A DNA stretch of 64,000 bases from Dyadobacter sp. CY345 (GTDB lineage: Bacteria > Bacteroidota > Bacteroidia > Cytophagales > Spirosomataceae): positions 496,001 to 560,000 of the forward strand of contig NZ_JAKFFS010000003.1 in NCBI RefSeq assembly GCF_021502725.1. The letters run 5' to 3'. The stretch's first letter is position 1, and every line of letters starts with the position of its first letter. Made by a program: the position numbers and the translations under genes. This document shows, piece after piece, positions 25,478-35,199 of the stretch. The notes under the pieces are model-generated. The model worked only from the letters and a program-made list of their open reading frames with translations. It searched no databases and was not told the DNA's origin.

Positions 25478-26641
25478 CTAAAATAAATTGACGCTCAAAC
25501 CTAATAAAACAAGAACTACCAGCCAGCCTGCAATTTGTAATAGAACGGGATGTTTATAAGTGCCCATGAGTCTGGATCTTCGGCTGGCGATTAATAATAT
25601 TGTGAGCGCGATCGGTAAGACAAATCCATTTAAAGTGCCTACAAAAATCAGAACTTTTACAGGTTTTCCTATCAGGAGAAAGATGACTGTTGAGATCAAA
25701 ATAAAAAAAAATGTCATAAAGGTCTGGTATTTTTCCAGAAGCGGATGAAAAGATTTTAAAAATGAAATGGAAGTATATGCTGCGCCAACAACGGAAGTAA
25801 TTGCCGCCGCCCATATCATTAACCCAAACATCTGACGTCCAAACTGCCCTGCTGCATTTTCAAAAACTGAAGCAGTTGGGTTTTCAGGATTTATCTTCGC
25901 GCCAGCCAAAATTATTCCCAAAGTCGCAAGAAAAAGAAAATAACGGATGACAGCGGTTACTACAATTCCTGTTGCCGCGCCTCTGTTCACTTGTGGCAAC
26001 GCTGCTTCTCCTCTAAAACCGGAATCTAAAAGCCTGTGTGCTCCTGCGAAGGAAATGTAACCTCCAACAGTGCCTCCAACCAGCGTCAAGGTTGATATTG
26101 CGTTAAATTTTTCAGGGATAAATGTATGATGTAATGCCTCAGCAAAAGGAGGATCCGAAGTAAAGGCAATGTACAGAATCAATCCGATCATGATTAGTCC
26201 AAGCACTTTGGTAAACATATCCATTGTTTTACCTGCCTCTTTGAAAAGGAAAATACCAACAGCCAGCAACGCACTGATTACAGCTCCCGTTTTTACAGGT
26301 ATGCCGGTCATCGCCTCAATTCCAAGACCTGCACCAGCAACATTTCCAATATTAAAAGCCAAGCCGCCAATGACAATCAGCAGCGCAAGAAAATAGCCCA
26401 GGCCTGGAAAAAGATCGTTGGCAAGATCCTGGGCATGTTTCCCGGAAACGGTTACAATCTGCCAGATGTTAAATTGAACACATAAATCAATAACAACAGA
26501 AATTAGTATAATAAAGCCAAAACTTGTAGCCAGCTGTTCCGTGAAAACTGTTGTCTGTGTAAGAAATCCCGGCCCGACCGCCGAAGTTGCCATTAAAAAC
26601 GCTGCCCCTAATAAGGCTTTGGAAGATTTTGAATCTGACAT
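25478..26641 (-). CDS. NRAMP-fold transporter lacking metal-binding residues (YcsG-like), possible 5-oxoproline carrier
   Basis: This 387-residue inner-membrane protein has about 11 hydrophobic helices and the NRAMP layout. At TM1, where metal transporters have D-P-G-N, the aligned residues (34-37, after GPGFLTQTTVF) are T-E-Q-L. At TM6, where they have M-P-H, the sequence reads GAHR near residues 197-200. The divalent-metal site is therefore absent. In Bacillus subtilis a comparable NRAMP-family gene (ycsG) lies in the operon of the PxpABC 5-oxoprolinase, and here the downstream partner gene is a 5-oxoprolinase on the opposite, upstream side of the same strand. A role in uptake of 5-oxoproline or a related acid is inferred. 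ATG start at 26641; a GTG six codons upstream is possible. Confidence 0.78.
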   Translation of the reverse strand: MSDSKSSKALLGAAFLMATSAVGPGFLTQTTVFTEQLATSFGFIILISVVIDLCVQFNIWQIVTVSGKHAQDLANDLFPGLGYFLALLIVIGGLAFNIGNVAGAGLGIEAMTGIPVKTGAVISALLAVGIFLFKEAGKTMDMFTKVLGLIMIGLILYIAFTSDPPFAEALHHTFIPEKFNAISTLTLVGGTVGGYISFAGAHRLLDSGFRGEAALPQVNRGAATGIVVTAVIRYFLFLATLGIILAGAKINPENPTASVFENAAGQFGRQMFGLMIWAAAITSVVGAAYTSISFLKSFHPLLEKYQTFMTFFFILISTVIFLLIGKPVKVLIFVGTLNGFVLPIALTILLIASRRSRLMGTYKHPVLLQIAGWLVVLVLLGLSVNLF

Positions 26642-26715
26642 AGATTTCGGTTTGGACACAGCGTTTCGAAGATGTTTAGGAGGTGTAAAGAGTTTACTTG
26701 TCTTTTTACTTTTGG

Positions 26716-29700
26716 TTAATCAGATTTGTCGTATCCGCCACCTCCGGGTGTTTCAATGGTTAGAATATCGCCTTTCTGTACTTGAATACTGCATATGCCG
26801 GGAAGTTGCGTTGAAACGTGATTACTTGTTAAAGTGTGTTTTCCAGGTTTTCCGTCTTGTCCTCCGTTCAAACCATAAGGAGCGTATTTCCGATGCTGGC
26901 CCAGAACTGTTACCTGCAAATTTTCAAGAAATTCAACCTTTCTGATAATCCCGTCACCGCCGTCAAATTGCCCATCTCCACCGGAATTTTTGCGTATACC
27001 AAATTCTAGTAATCTTACAGGGTATTTTTGTTCAAGTTGTTCAGGATCAGTAATTCTGGTATTGGTCATGTGTTGGTGAACTGCCGACCTTCCCTTAAAA
27101 CCGGGTCCTGCGCCTACGCCGCCGCCAATGGTTTCATAGTATCCAAAATTCTCGTTTCCAAAAAGAAAATTATTCATCGTGCCCTGACTGCATGCCGCCA
27201 GGCCAAAAGCTTTCAGCAAAGTATCAACAAGGCGCTGACTTACCTCAGTGTTTCCACCGACAACAGCCGGACATTTAAACGGATCATCATAAAAATCAGG
27301 ATGAAGGAAGCTGTTGTCGGGCAAAATGATTTTCACATTTTTCATCAATCCATCATTCAGCGGAATTTCCTTGTTGACCAGTAATCGCAAAACGTATAAA
27401 ATGGCGCTGTAAAGAATTGAGATATTGGCGTTCAGATTATTAGGATGAACGGGTGAAGTTCCGGTAAAATCGAAAACCTGTTTTTGAGAATCTATTGAGA
27501 TTTTTACCTGAATCTGATAATCGTCATCAAGGAATTCTTTGGCTTCAAATATTCTGCCTTCGAGTGATTTTAATGCATCTGTCAACTGCTGAATTGCACT
27601 GGTTTTCAGCAATTGCATATATTTTTTAACAGTTTCGACTCCATGAGAATCAGCTAGCTTCAGAAGCTGATCACTTCCCTTTTTTAATGCAGATAAGGCC
27701 GCGGTAATATCCGCTTCATTGGATAAGAAATTACGCGTTGGATATTCACATTCGGTAAATAATTTATGAATAACATCCCACTGAAAAACCCCTGCCCTAA
27801 CCAGATATTGAGGAAGTATAACAACGCCTTCTTCTGCCAGACAAGTGGCGTCCGGCGGCATTGATCCGGGTGTTTTTCCGCCGATTTCTGCATGATGCGC
27901 CCGATTGATAACATAGCCCAAACATTCATTTTTAACCGTAAAAACACCTGAAATCAATGTGATATCCGGTAAATGTGATCCTCCGTATTTTGGATGATTG
28001 GTTATGATAACGTCGCCCGGACCAATGGAGATCGCCTCCCGGACAAGCCTTCCGCATATACCCATGCTGCCCAAATGCACGGGTATATGCTGGGCATTGA
28101 CCAACAATTCGCCTTCCGCATCCAGAAGTGCACAGGAGAAATCAAGGCGCTCTTTCACATTGACTGAAAATGCAGTGCGTTGTAATTGAACACCCATTTC
28201 ATCTGCGATGGCTTTAAAACGATTGGTGAAAAGCTGCAAGGAAATTTCGTCGCTATACTCCTTTGATGGAGTAATTTTTGTATCCGTTTTAAATGCAATC
28301 GCATCTTTATTTTCCTGAACAACAAGCTTCCAGCCTAGTGGAATAAAAGCGGTGGAAGTGTTGTTGAGAAGAATGGAAGGTCCTTTTATTTCATCGCCAG
28401 GACTTAAAATATCCCAATTATACAGTGCTGTGATTTCTGTATTGACAGTAGCATCAGATTTGTTTAATGGTTTAACTTGCCGCAAAACTTCAACTGATTT
28501 ACCATTTTTTAAAATAGATTTTGGAGGAATCACATCAGCTTTTTCCTGGACTTTCAGCTTTACACTTTCAAGTTCTACACTGGCATTTTCCGGATAATAA
28601 CCGAATTGTTCAATATATGCCTTTTTAAAATTTAACAGTGTCAGGCCTTCTTCAAAAGGTATTTCAATTGTATTTTCCTGTCCGGAGAAATGCAAAAATG
28701 TTGTGAAAAAAGCAATATCATATTCCTTGATACCTTGCTTCAATAATTCATTTTCAGCGTTAATTAATAATTCATTTTTCCAGCCTGAGATCTGACTTTC
28801 TGCATTTTCCCAGGGAAGTGTTATTTGTTTGGAAACAAGAGCACTGATCAATGCTTGTCCTATTCCAACTGCGCTGAAAAGTCCTGCGTCGTACGGAATA
28901 ATTACATTTTCAATTTCCAATAAATCCGCAAGCTGGCAGCTGTGTAAACCGCCGGCACCTCCAAATGTTATCAAGGCATATTCGGCAGGATTTATTCCCT
29001 TTGCTACTGATATTTTTCTGATCGCATCGGCCATTTTTTCGTTCGCAATTCTTTCTAGTCCGATCAGAATTTCTGATTTTGAAAGACGATTGGTAGTCTT
29101 TTCAAAAATTGAATCTTGAAGGTTTTCTAGCGTTGATAATGCTGCTTCCGGACGAATCGGGATTCCGAATTTTGCCGGATCCAGTTTTCCAAGCAACAGA
29201 TTTACGTCTGTAATTGTAAGCGGTCCGCCGGCTCCATAACACGCCGGGCCTGGTGATGCGCCTGCACTTTCCGGGCCAACTTGTAAGGTAAATCCGTCAA
29301 ACCAACAAACGGAGCCGCCGCCGGCTGCTACTGTTTCAATAGCAAGAGTAGGATTGTGAAACTCGATTCCGTCAATTTCGGTAATATATTTTAACTCAGG
29401 CTGTCCGTCGATTCGTGCTACGTCGGTGCTGGTTCCACCCATATCGAAGGTGAGCACCTTTGGGAAACCCAGAAGTTTTGCAATATTGGTTGCCGCGACC
29501 ATGCCGCCAGCCGGGCCACTCAATAAGCTATCTTTTGCTTTGAAGCCATTGAGTTCCGACAAGCTTCCGGTACTTGTCATGACTTTCAGGCTGCCATCCG
29601 GTAAGGAATTCTTGATATTGTTGAGATAAACATCTAAAACAGGATCAAGATAGGCATTGACGACAGCCGTCTGCGTACGTCTTAAATAATGTGAAAAAGG

Positions 29701-30489
29701 AAAAAGCTGTGAAGATGCTGAAACATATTTTGCTCCATTTTGTCTGAACGCGGTGGTTATGGCTGTTTCATGCCGATCGTTCTGGTATGAATGAAGCAAA
29801 GAAATAGCTATCGATTCGAAATGTATGCCTGGAAAAAGTGTAAAGTCATGACTATCCAGTTCTTTGATCAAGCGGCCGTCGGCAGCTACCCGTTCATTTA
29901 ATTCAATCACATCTGAGTAAAGTAGATTAGGTTCAGGAATGTCCAGTTGAAATAACGACGGACGTTGCTGTGTTCCAATATAAAGTAAATCCTTAAAACC
30001 TTTTGTGACGACCAGAAGTGTTTTTGCGCCTTTTCGTTCCAACAAAGCATTCGTTCCTTTGGTGGTACCCAAGCGCATTTCCAAAGATGGAAGTGGGTTT
30101 TTTAGCGGCGTTTTGGTTAACAATCTTGCCGCGAGAACAGGTGCTTCCTCGCCGCTGAACAATTCGAAATCCGTGTTGGCAATATCTGAAAGCTCAGTAT
30201 CTAATGTCAAAATATTTTTGTCGTAATCAACGCCGGTCAAAAATGCCGATTCCTTCGTATGGTAAATATGGAAGGTGTAACCCGCCAATAACTCGCTCTC
30301 ATATTTCCATGACGAAGAAAACTCATAAATAAAAGCAGTGACTTTTTTAACGATTCTCCCTCTCAATCGTGCAGAGCTCAGCACTTTAATTCTTGTCGTT
30401 TTTCCATCTGGATCAACCGCGAGACAGTCCGTGAAAGTACCGCCAGTGTCAATGCTGATTTTCCAGATTGGTGTGTTTGAAGTATTCAA
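26716..30489 (-). CDS. ATP-dependent 5-oxoprolinase (HyuA-HyuB fusion)
   Basis: This 1257-residue protein joins a hydantoinase A/oxoprolinase half (about residues 1-700) and a hydantoinase B half (about 740-1257), as in the eukaryotic OPLAH enzyme. It opens 5-oxo-L-proline to glutamate at the cost of ATP. The HyuA half shows DTGGTFTDCLA near residue 14, LGTTKGTNALL, FDMGGTSTDVARIDG and ITFGGAGGLHSCQLADLL. The HyuB half shows ALLDAEGELLVNAQHIPVHLGSM and GDVIITNHPKYGGSHLPD. Fusion in one chain is less common in bacteria than separate subunits. The start is a TTG at 30489; the frame upstream is open only ten codons and has no ATG. The NRAMP-like gene follows 74 bases downstream, so the two form an operon. 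Confidence 0.93.
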   Translation of the reverse strand: MNTSNTPIWKISIDTGGTFTDCLAVDPDGKTTRIKVLSSARLRGRIVKKVTAFIYEFSSSWKYESELLAGYTFHIYHTKESAFLTGVDYDKNILTLDTELSDIANTDFELFSGEEAPVLAARLLTKTPLKNPLPSLEMRLGTTKGTNALLERKGAKTLLVVTKGFKDLLYIGTQQRPSLFQLDIPEPNLLYSDVIELNERVAADGRLIKELDSHDFTLFPGIHFESIAISLLHSYQNDRHETAITTAFRQNGAKYVSASSQLFPFSHYLRRTQTAVVNAYLDPVLDVYLNNIKNSLPDGSLKVMTSTGSLSELNGFKAKDSLLSGPAGGMVAATNIAKLLGFPKVLTFDMGGTSTDVARIDGQPELKYITEIDGIEFHNPTLAIETVAAGGGSVCWFDGFTLQVGPESAGASPGPACYGAGGPLTITDVNLLLGKLDPAKFGIPIRPEAALSTLENLQDSIFEKTTNRLSKSEILIGLERIANEKMADAIRKISVAKGINPAEYALITFGGAGGLHSCQLADLLEIENVIIPYDAGLFSAVGIGQALISALVSKQITLPWENAESQISGWKNELLINAENELLKQGIKEYDIAFFTTFLHFSGQENTIEIPFEEGLTLLNFKKAYIEQFGYYPENASVELESVKLKVQEKADVIPPKSILKNGKSVEVLRQVKPLNKSDATVNTEITALYNWDILSPGDEIKGPSILLNNTSTAFIPLGWKLVVQENKDAIAFKTDTKITPSKEYSDEISLQLFTNRFKAIADEMGVQLQRTAFSVNVKERLDFSCALLDAEGELLVNAQHIPVHLGSMGICGRLVREAISIGPGDVIITNHPKYGGSHLPDITLISGVFTVKNECLGYVINRAHHAEIGGKTPGSMPPDATCLAEEGVVILPQYLVRAGVFQWDVIHKLFTECEYPTRNFLSNEADITAALSALKKGSDQLLKLADSHGVETVKKYMQLLKTSAIQQLTDALKSLEGRIFEAKEFLDDDYQIQVKISIDSQKQVFDFTGTSPVHPNNLNANISILYSAILYVLRLLVNKEIPLNDGLMKNVKIILPDNSFLHPDFYDDPFKCPAVVGGNTEVSQRLVDTLLKAFGLAACSQGTMNNFLFGNENFGYYETIGGGVGAGPGFKGRSAVHQHMTNTRITDPEQLEQKYPVRLLEFGIRKNSGGDGQFDGGDGIIRKVEFLENLQVTVLGQHRKYAPYGLNGGQDGKPGKHTLTSNHVSTQLPGICSIQVQKGDILTIETPGGGGYDKSD

Positions 30490-30646
30490 AATAGTCGTTT
30501 TAGCGCAGTTATGGATTCAGTTACCAAATTACACCGGATTTTGAATAAAACCGATCTTGAAAAGTGTATGTGACCGACTTAGCTTAGGTTTTATTTAAAT
30601 TCTTTGCCGTAATAATTAAAATCACACACTACTTATTTTATTAGAT

Positions 30647-31531
30647 ATGAAAAGAAATGATACGCTTTGGAAAGGTATACTGGAAAATATATTCGGAGAT
30701 TTTCTGTTGTTTTTCTTCAATAATGCTGACGAAGTATTTGATACTAAAAAAGGCTTTCAGTTTCTCGACAAAGAGCTGGAACAGCTTTTTCCGGCAGAAG
30801 AAATTCTAGCCCCAAAGTTTGTTGATAAGCTGGTTAAGGTTTTCACCAAATCAGGAAAACAAGAATGGATTCTTTTACATATCGAAGTTCAGGGTTATCA
30901 TGACAAAGACTTCGGAGAGAGAATGTTTACATACTTTTATCGGATACTTGACAGATATGGCAAGCGTTTGACAAGCATTGCCATTTTTACTGATGCGCAA
31001 AAAAGTTTTAAACCAAAAAAATATGTATATGAATATCTGGGTACGAAACTTAGCTTTGAGTTTAATACCTACAAAGTAATTGAGCAAAATGAAGAAATGC
31101 TCCTGGCAAGTGATAATCCATTTGCAATAGTAATTCTGACGGTATTGCTTGCAATCAAGAAAAAGCAATATAATAACGACGAAAAGCTTTTTCACCAAAA
31201 GTATTTACTGGCAAAATTGTTGCTAAGCAGAAAAATATCGAGAACTAAAATTAATCATTTGTTGATTTTCCTGCAACGCTACGTAACTTTTGCAGATACA
31301 GAATTTAATATTAAATTTGATAAGGTAATTGAAGAATTAACAGAAAAACGCACAGCTATGGGAATCAAAGAGTTAGTTATTGATCTGGCAAAAAAAGAAG
31401 GGATTGCAAAAGGTAAGGAAGAGGTTGTCCGTAATCTGTTATTGGCAAAAAGATTTACGATTTCTGAAATTGCAAACTTCGCGAGTGTAACTGAATCTTT
31501 CGTTTTAAATGTGCAGCAAAAGCTTTCATGA
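30647..31531 (+). CDS. PD-(D/E)XK nuclease-family protein (Rpn/transposase_31-like)
   Basis: This 294-residue protein resembles the Rpn recombination-promoting nuclease group. An N-terminal segment L-W-K-G-I-L-E-N-I-F-G-D-F is followed by a nuclease core whose E-x-Q motif is visible as HIEVQGY (Glu80, Gln82). A strand FTDAQKSF and a helical C-terminus with an AKKEGIAKGKEE segment complete it. Rpn proteins are DNA endonucleases that promote RecA-independent recombination in E. coli. No terminal inverted repeats or target-site duplication were found at its ends, so it is not shown to be a mobile element by itself. It is flanked by a terminator hairpin on the right. Confidence 0.75.
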   Translation: MKRNDTLWKGILENIFGDFLLFFFNNADEVFDTKKGFQFLDKELEQLFPAEEILAPKFVDKLVKVFTKSGKQEWILLHIEVQGYHDKDFGERMFTYFYRILDRYGKRLTSIAIFTDAQKSFKPKKYVYEYLGTKLSFEFNTYKVIEQNEEMLLASDNPFAIVILTVLLAIKKKQYNNDEKLFHQKYLLAKLLLSRKISRTKINHLLIFLQRYVTFADTEFNIKFDKVIEELTEKRTAMGIKELVIDLAKKEGIAKGKEEVVRNLLLAKRFTISEIANFASVTESFVLNVQQKLS

Positions 31532-31556
31532 ATTTAACATAATGCAATAAAATTTG

Positions 31557-31580
31557 AAGGCTCCCAGCGGAGTCTTTTTG
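31557..31580 (+). terminator. Rho-independent terminator of the Rpn-like gene
   Basis: AAGGCTCC at 31557-31564 pairs with GGAGTCTT at 31569-31576 (one G-T pair), with a four-base loop and a T run following. It lies 26 bases after the stop. Confidence 0.8.
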
Positions 31581-31654
31581 TTTTTAATGATTATCTTACA
31601 ATTGTATTTTTTTACTTTCCTGATATAACATTATTCTCATCTTTTACCTTAATC

Positions 31655-33457
31655 ATGAAAAGAAACGCTCCTTTTTACACGCTTTTCATCACGCTCCTGC
31701 TATTTCAATCTTTCGCAGTTTTTGGACAAATGCCAGATCCTGTCAGGTTTACGGTTTCTATGAATAATCCCGGCAGTCATACATTTCACGTAACGATGGA
31801 ATGTACAGTGGGGCCTAACGAAACATCCATATTGAAAATGCCAGCCTGGTCGCCGGGATATTATCAGATCATGGATTTTGCTGATGCACTTACCAACTTT
31901 TCAGTGAAAGACCGAGATGGAAAAAATCTTGAATTCAGAAAGAAAGGCAAAAATGGATGGCATGTGGAAAAAGGAAAAGCGACGACGTTGAAGGTGGAAT
32001 ATGATATTATTACTTCACGGGAATTCGTTGGAACCAGTTTTCTGGATGAACAGCATGGTTATATTATTCCTGCAAGTGTTTGTCTTTATCTGGAAAATGA
32101 AATAAAAAGACCGGCAGAAATTACGATTAAGCCGTTTGCAGACTGGAAAAATGTTGCGACGGGACTTGATTCAATAACTGGAAAGGCTTTCACATATGCA
32201 GCACCTGACTTTGATATACTTTATGACAGCCCGATTTTGATAGGGAATCTGGAAGAATTGCCAGCCTTTGAGATAACAGGGATCCCGCATCGTTTTATTG
32301 GTTTCAAAATGGGGGATTTTGATAAAGCGCAATTCATGCAGGACCTGAAAAAAATGATCGAACAAGCATCTGGTTTGATCGGGGATATTCCCTACAAACA
32401 CTATACATTTCTGGCAATCGGCCCTGGAAGAGGTGGAATTGAACATTTGAATTCTACGGCTGTAAGTTTCAATGGAGCCGATTTAGGCACGCAGGCGGGT
32501 AAAATCAGATTGCTTAGCTTTTTAACACATGAATATTTTCACCATTATAATGTAAAAAGAATTCGCCCGGTTGAGCTTGGGCCATTTAATTATGACCGCG
32601 GAAGCAAAACAAATTTACTGTGGGTTTCGGAAGGTTTGACCGTTTATTATGAATATCCAATTTTGAATAGAGCTGGATTAATGTCGGAAAAGGAAAGCCT
32701 GGACGCATTCAAATCTTTAATATTGCAATTGGAAACGCAGCCAGGAAGATTGTATCAGTCGCTGGCACAGGCGAGTGCAGAAACCTGGTCTGACGGGCCA
32801 AGTGGTCGTGTTAATGATGAATTTAATAAGACGATCTCCTATTACATCAAAGGTCCAATCGTCGGTTTGCTGTTGGATTTTAAAATTCGTCATGAAACGA
32901 AAAACAAAAGATCGCTGGATGATGTGATGCGTACGCTGTATCAGGAATATTACCAAAAACAAAAACGTGGATTTACGGAAATGGAATTCAGGAAGGTATG
33001 TGAGCAAGTTGCCGGTGCTTCATTAGATGAAATTTTCCACTACGTATATACAACTAAGGAACTCGATTATGTGAAGTATTTCAATTATGCCGGACTCAAT
33101 ATAGATGTTGTTCCAAAACAGCTTCCTGGCGGATATTCAGGAATAAAAACAAAACTGAGAAATGACAGCCTCATTGTGACGAGCGTTGACTGGGATTCAC
33201 CGGCATGGAAAGCAGGCGTTAGAAGAGGAAATGTAATTCAGGACATTGATTCTGCACCAGCTACGGAGAAAAATATTGAATATCTGTTTGCCAATAGAGA
33301 ATCAGGTGAAAAAATCCATTTGAACCTCATTAAAAATGATACTAAAATAGAAATTCCGGTTGTTCTTGGTACAAAATCTGAACGGTCATTTGATATTACC
33401 CCGATCCCAGATCCGGACAAGCTTCAATCTACAATTTTGAAAAGCTGGGTGAAGTAA
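31655..33457 (+). CDS. M61-family metallopeptidase with PDZ domain (exported)
   Basis: This 600-residue protein has a signal peptide (residues 1-24, ending FGQ), an N-terminal beta-rich domain of the M61 type, then a gluzincin catalytic domain with the zinc motif HEYFHHYN (His292, Glu293, His296) and a downstream glutamate in WVSEGLTVYYE. A PDZ domain covers about residues 480-580 (WDSPAWKAGVRRGNVIQDID). M61 glycyl aminopeptidases cleave N-terminal residues, with preference for Gly and Ala. The protein probably acts in the periplasm. It is monocistronic and convergent with the second susD gene. Confidence 0.93.
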   Translation: MKRNAPFYTLFITLLLFQSFAVFGQMPDPVRFTVSMNNPGSHTFHVTMECTVGPNETSILKMPAWSPGYYQIMDFADALTNFSVKDRDGKNLEFRKKGKNGWHVEKGKATTLKVEYDIITSREFVGTSFLDEQHGYIIPASVCLYLENEIKRPAEITIKPFADWKNVATGLDSITGKAFTYAAPDFDILYDSPILIGNLEELPAFEITGIPHRFIGFKMGDFDKAQFMQDLKKMIEQASGLIGDIPYKHYTFLAIGPGRGGIEHLNSTAVSFNGADLGTQAGKIRLLSFLTHEYFHHYNVKRIRPVELGPFNYDRGSKTNLLWVSEGLTVYYEYPILNRAGLMSEKESLDAFKSLILQLETQPGRLYQSLAQASAETWSDGPSGRVNDEFNKTISYYIKGPIVGLLLDFKIRHETKNKRSLDDVMRTLYQEYYQKQKRGFTEMEFRKVCEQVAGASLDEIFHYVYTTKELDYVKYFNYAGLNIDVVPKQLPGGYSGIKTKLRNDSLIVTSVDWDSPAWKAGVRRGNVIQDIDSAPATEKNIEYLFANRESGEKIHLNLIKNDTKIEIPVVLGTKSERSFDITPIPDPDKLQSTILKSWVK

Positions 33458-33507
33458 ATGGATGGTAGTTAATTATATTAATGGTATGAGTGCCGGAGCA
33501 AACGTGT

Positions 33508-33573
33508 CACCTTTTCAGGGTTTAAATTAACAATATCACAACATTTGCTACAATAATTCCATCCTTTCAGGAT
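33508..33573. repeat. CCTTTCAGG-type hairpin repeats (degenerate, two units)
   Basis: Between the M61 gene and the second susD there is CACCTTTTCAGGGT at 33508-33521 and ATCCTTTCAGGAT at 33561-33573, the latter a 4-bp stem with a TTTCA loop. The same TTTCA loop and stem length occur in the repeats at 56610-56622 and 59958-59970 with different stem bases. I read them as diverged relatives of that dispersed repeat. Confidence 0.5.
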
Positions 33574-33654
33574 TATTATAACCTAAATTGATTATTTGAA
33601 AGACTTACCTTTGAGAAGAAAGGATAAGCCTCTTTTCCTCACCTTTACCATTAA

Positions 33655-33698
33655 AAACGGCGACTATTTCCTAGCGTGAGCTCGAATAGTCGCCGTTT
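33655..33698 (-). terminator. Rho-independent terminator of the second susCD operon
   Basis: Perfect 14-bp stem (AAACGGCGACTATT at 33655-33668 with 33685-33698), 16-base loop. On the minus strand it is followed by TTAA after a T run, 33 bases past the susD stop. Confidence 0.88.
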
Positions 33699-33731
33699 CA
33701 GCATTAACAATAAACCCTTAACAATTTACCA

Positions 33732-35192
33732 TTAATTAACCCCTGTTCTCGTATCCCACCACATTTGTTTTCCCCACAAGTTGTCTTTTACGTCAGCAAC
33801 AGAAGCTGCACTGTTTGCTCCATTTAGAGTCGTTTCTTCTGCCGGGTATGGGTAGCGGAAAGGCGGGCGCGTATGTCCCGGGAAAGGAGATCCACTTGCT
33901 GCCGGAAGCAAAGGGACATCTGTTCTTCTTGACTCAGCCCACGCTTCATGGCCATCTTTAAACAACGCAAGCCATTTTTGGGTATATAGTTTGGTTGTTG
34001 TTCCATCCCATTTTACGCCTGTTCCGTTCAGATATTTTGTGATGACGGCCGCATCTGTTATCCCATTTTCCTGTAAAGAAGCCGTAACAGCGCTTTCATA
34101 AAGTTTTTCAGCAGTTTGTCCGCCAACGTTCCAGCCTTTCAAGGCCGCTTCCGACATAATAAAAAGAACTTCTGAATAACGCATGAATGGAGAAAAGCCA
34201 GCAGCATTTTCACGGAACCTGACACCGATCCTTGAAAAACGCGAAATGGTTGGAGAACTGATCGGGCCGATTTCAACACCTCGGTAAACATTATCATCGG
34301 GTGCTGGTTTTGCATAAACCGGTAAGCGCGGATCATTCAAAGTTGTTAAAGTATTGATCAAAGGAGCGCTTGGTCCGTGGTCGTCACGTGAGCGGAAATC
34401 GTTGTTCCATGGCTCAATGTATGGACTGGTACCAACCCAGTTGAAAAATGCGTTGTCAGTATTGCTGCTGAAAACAGGATATTTGGTCGGGTTTGCGGCA
34501 ATTTCTTCAATGATTGATTTGGAAAGAGCCGGGTTAATTCCTGAAATCCGGATCGCCACACGCAGTCGGAGGGAATTACAGAATTTCTGCCAATTCGCAA
34601 CATTTCCGGCATACAACAAGTCTCCTTCTCCTAGCGGATCCGTTCCGCCAGCTGCGAAAAGATCTGCCGCCGTTTTTAGTTGTGCAATAAGCAAAGGATA
34701 AATATCTTCCTGCTTGTCATACTTTGGCGTGATAAAACCCTGATCACCTTTTATGGCTTCGGTGTAAGGCATATCTCTCCAACGGTCCGTGGCGATCTGC
34801 CCGATATAGGCCTGAATCGTCATACCTGCCGCTTTCATGTTTGTCGCTTGCGTTTTATCCGCCTGGTCAATAACGGCCTGGGCATTTTTAAGATCACGGT
34901 ATACTTTTTTCCAAAGATCACTGATGGTTCCGCTGCGGTACATGTAACGCGCTTCGTCAACATACTGGATTTTTCCAAGGTGGCCGCTATATGTTTCCGG
35001 CTCGTTCATATTTCCCCAGGCATCGAAATAATTTGCTGCGAAATCCTGAATTACATAAGCCAAAACATTTGTGATCGGCGCTTCAACCGGACTGTTTGGA
35101 TTTGTATTGATGTCTTCAAATTCGTTGGTGCAAGACTGGGCAGAGAAACCCAAAAGTCCGAGGCACAGTATATAGGATGATATTTTTTTCAT
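33732..35192 (-). CDS. SusD-like nutrient-binding outer-membrane lipoprotein (SusD_2 type)
   Basis: This 486-residue lipoprotein has the signal MKKISSYILCLGLLGFSAQSC, with lipidated Cys21. It belongs to the SusD/RagB superfamily branch with short TPR helices (EDINTNPNSPVEAPITNVLAY near the N-terminus, the KWLALFKDGHEAWAESRRT block, and a C-terminus ending LWGKQMWWDTRTGVN). It should bind the ligand imported by the adjacent SusC. The ATG at 35192 is used because the open frame further upstream would run into the susC stop; this leaves a 7-base gap to susC. Confidence 0.93.
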   Translation of the reverse strand: MKKISSYILCLGLLGFSAQSCTNEFEDINTNPNSPVEAPITNVLAYVIQDFAANYFDAWGNMNEPETYSGHLGKIQYVDEARYMYRSGTISDLWKKVYRDLKNAQAVIDQADKTQATNMKAAGMTIQAYIGQIATDRWRDMPYTEAIKGDQGFITPKYDKQEDIYPLLIAQLKTAADLFAAGGTDPLGEGDLLYAGNVANWQKFCNSLRLRVAIRISGINPALSKSIIEEIAANPTKYPVFSSNTDNAFFNWVGTSPYIEPWNNDFRSRDDHGPSAPLINTLTTLNDPRLPVYAKPAPDDNVYRGVEIGPISSPTISRFSRIGVRFRENAAGFSPFMRYSEVLFIMSEAALKGWNVGGQTAEKLYESAVTASLQENGITDAAVITKYLNGTGVKWDGTTTKLYTQKWLALFKDGHEAWAESRRTDVPLLPAASGSPFPGHTRPPFRYPYPAEETTLNGANSAASVADVKDNLWGKQMWWDTRTGVN

Positions 35193-35199
35193 GTCGCGA

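Noticed and set aside
30600..31600. Complete insertion sequence around the Rpn-like gene
   Set aside because: No terminal inverted repeats or flanking target duplication could be found on either side.
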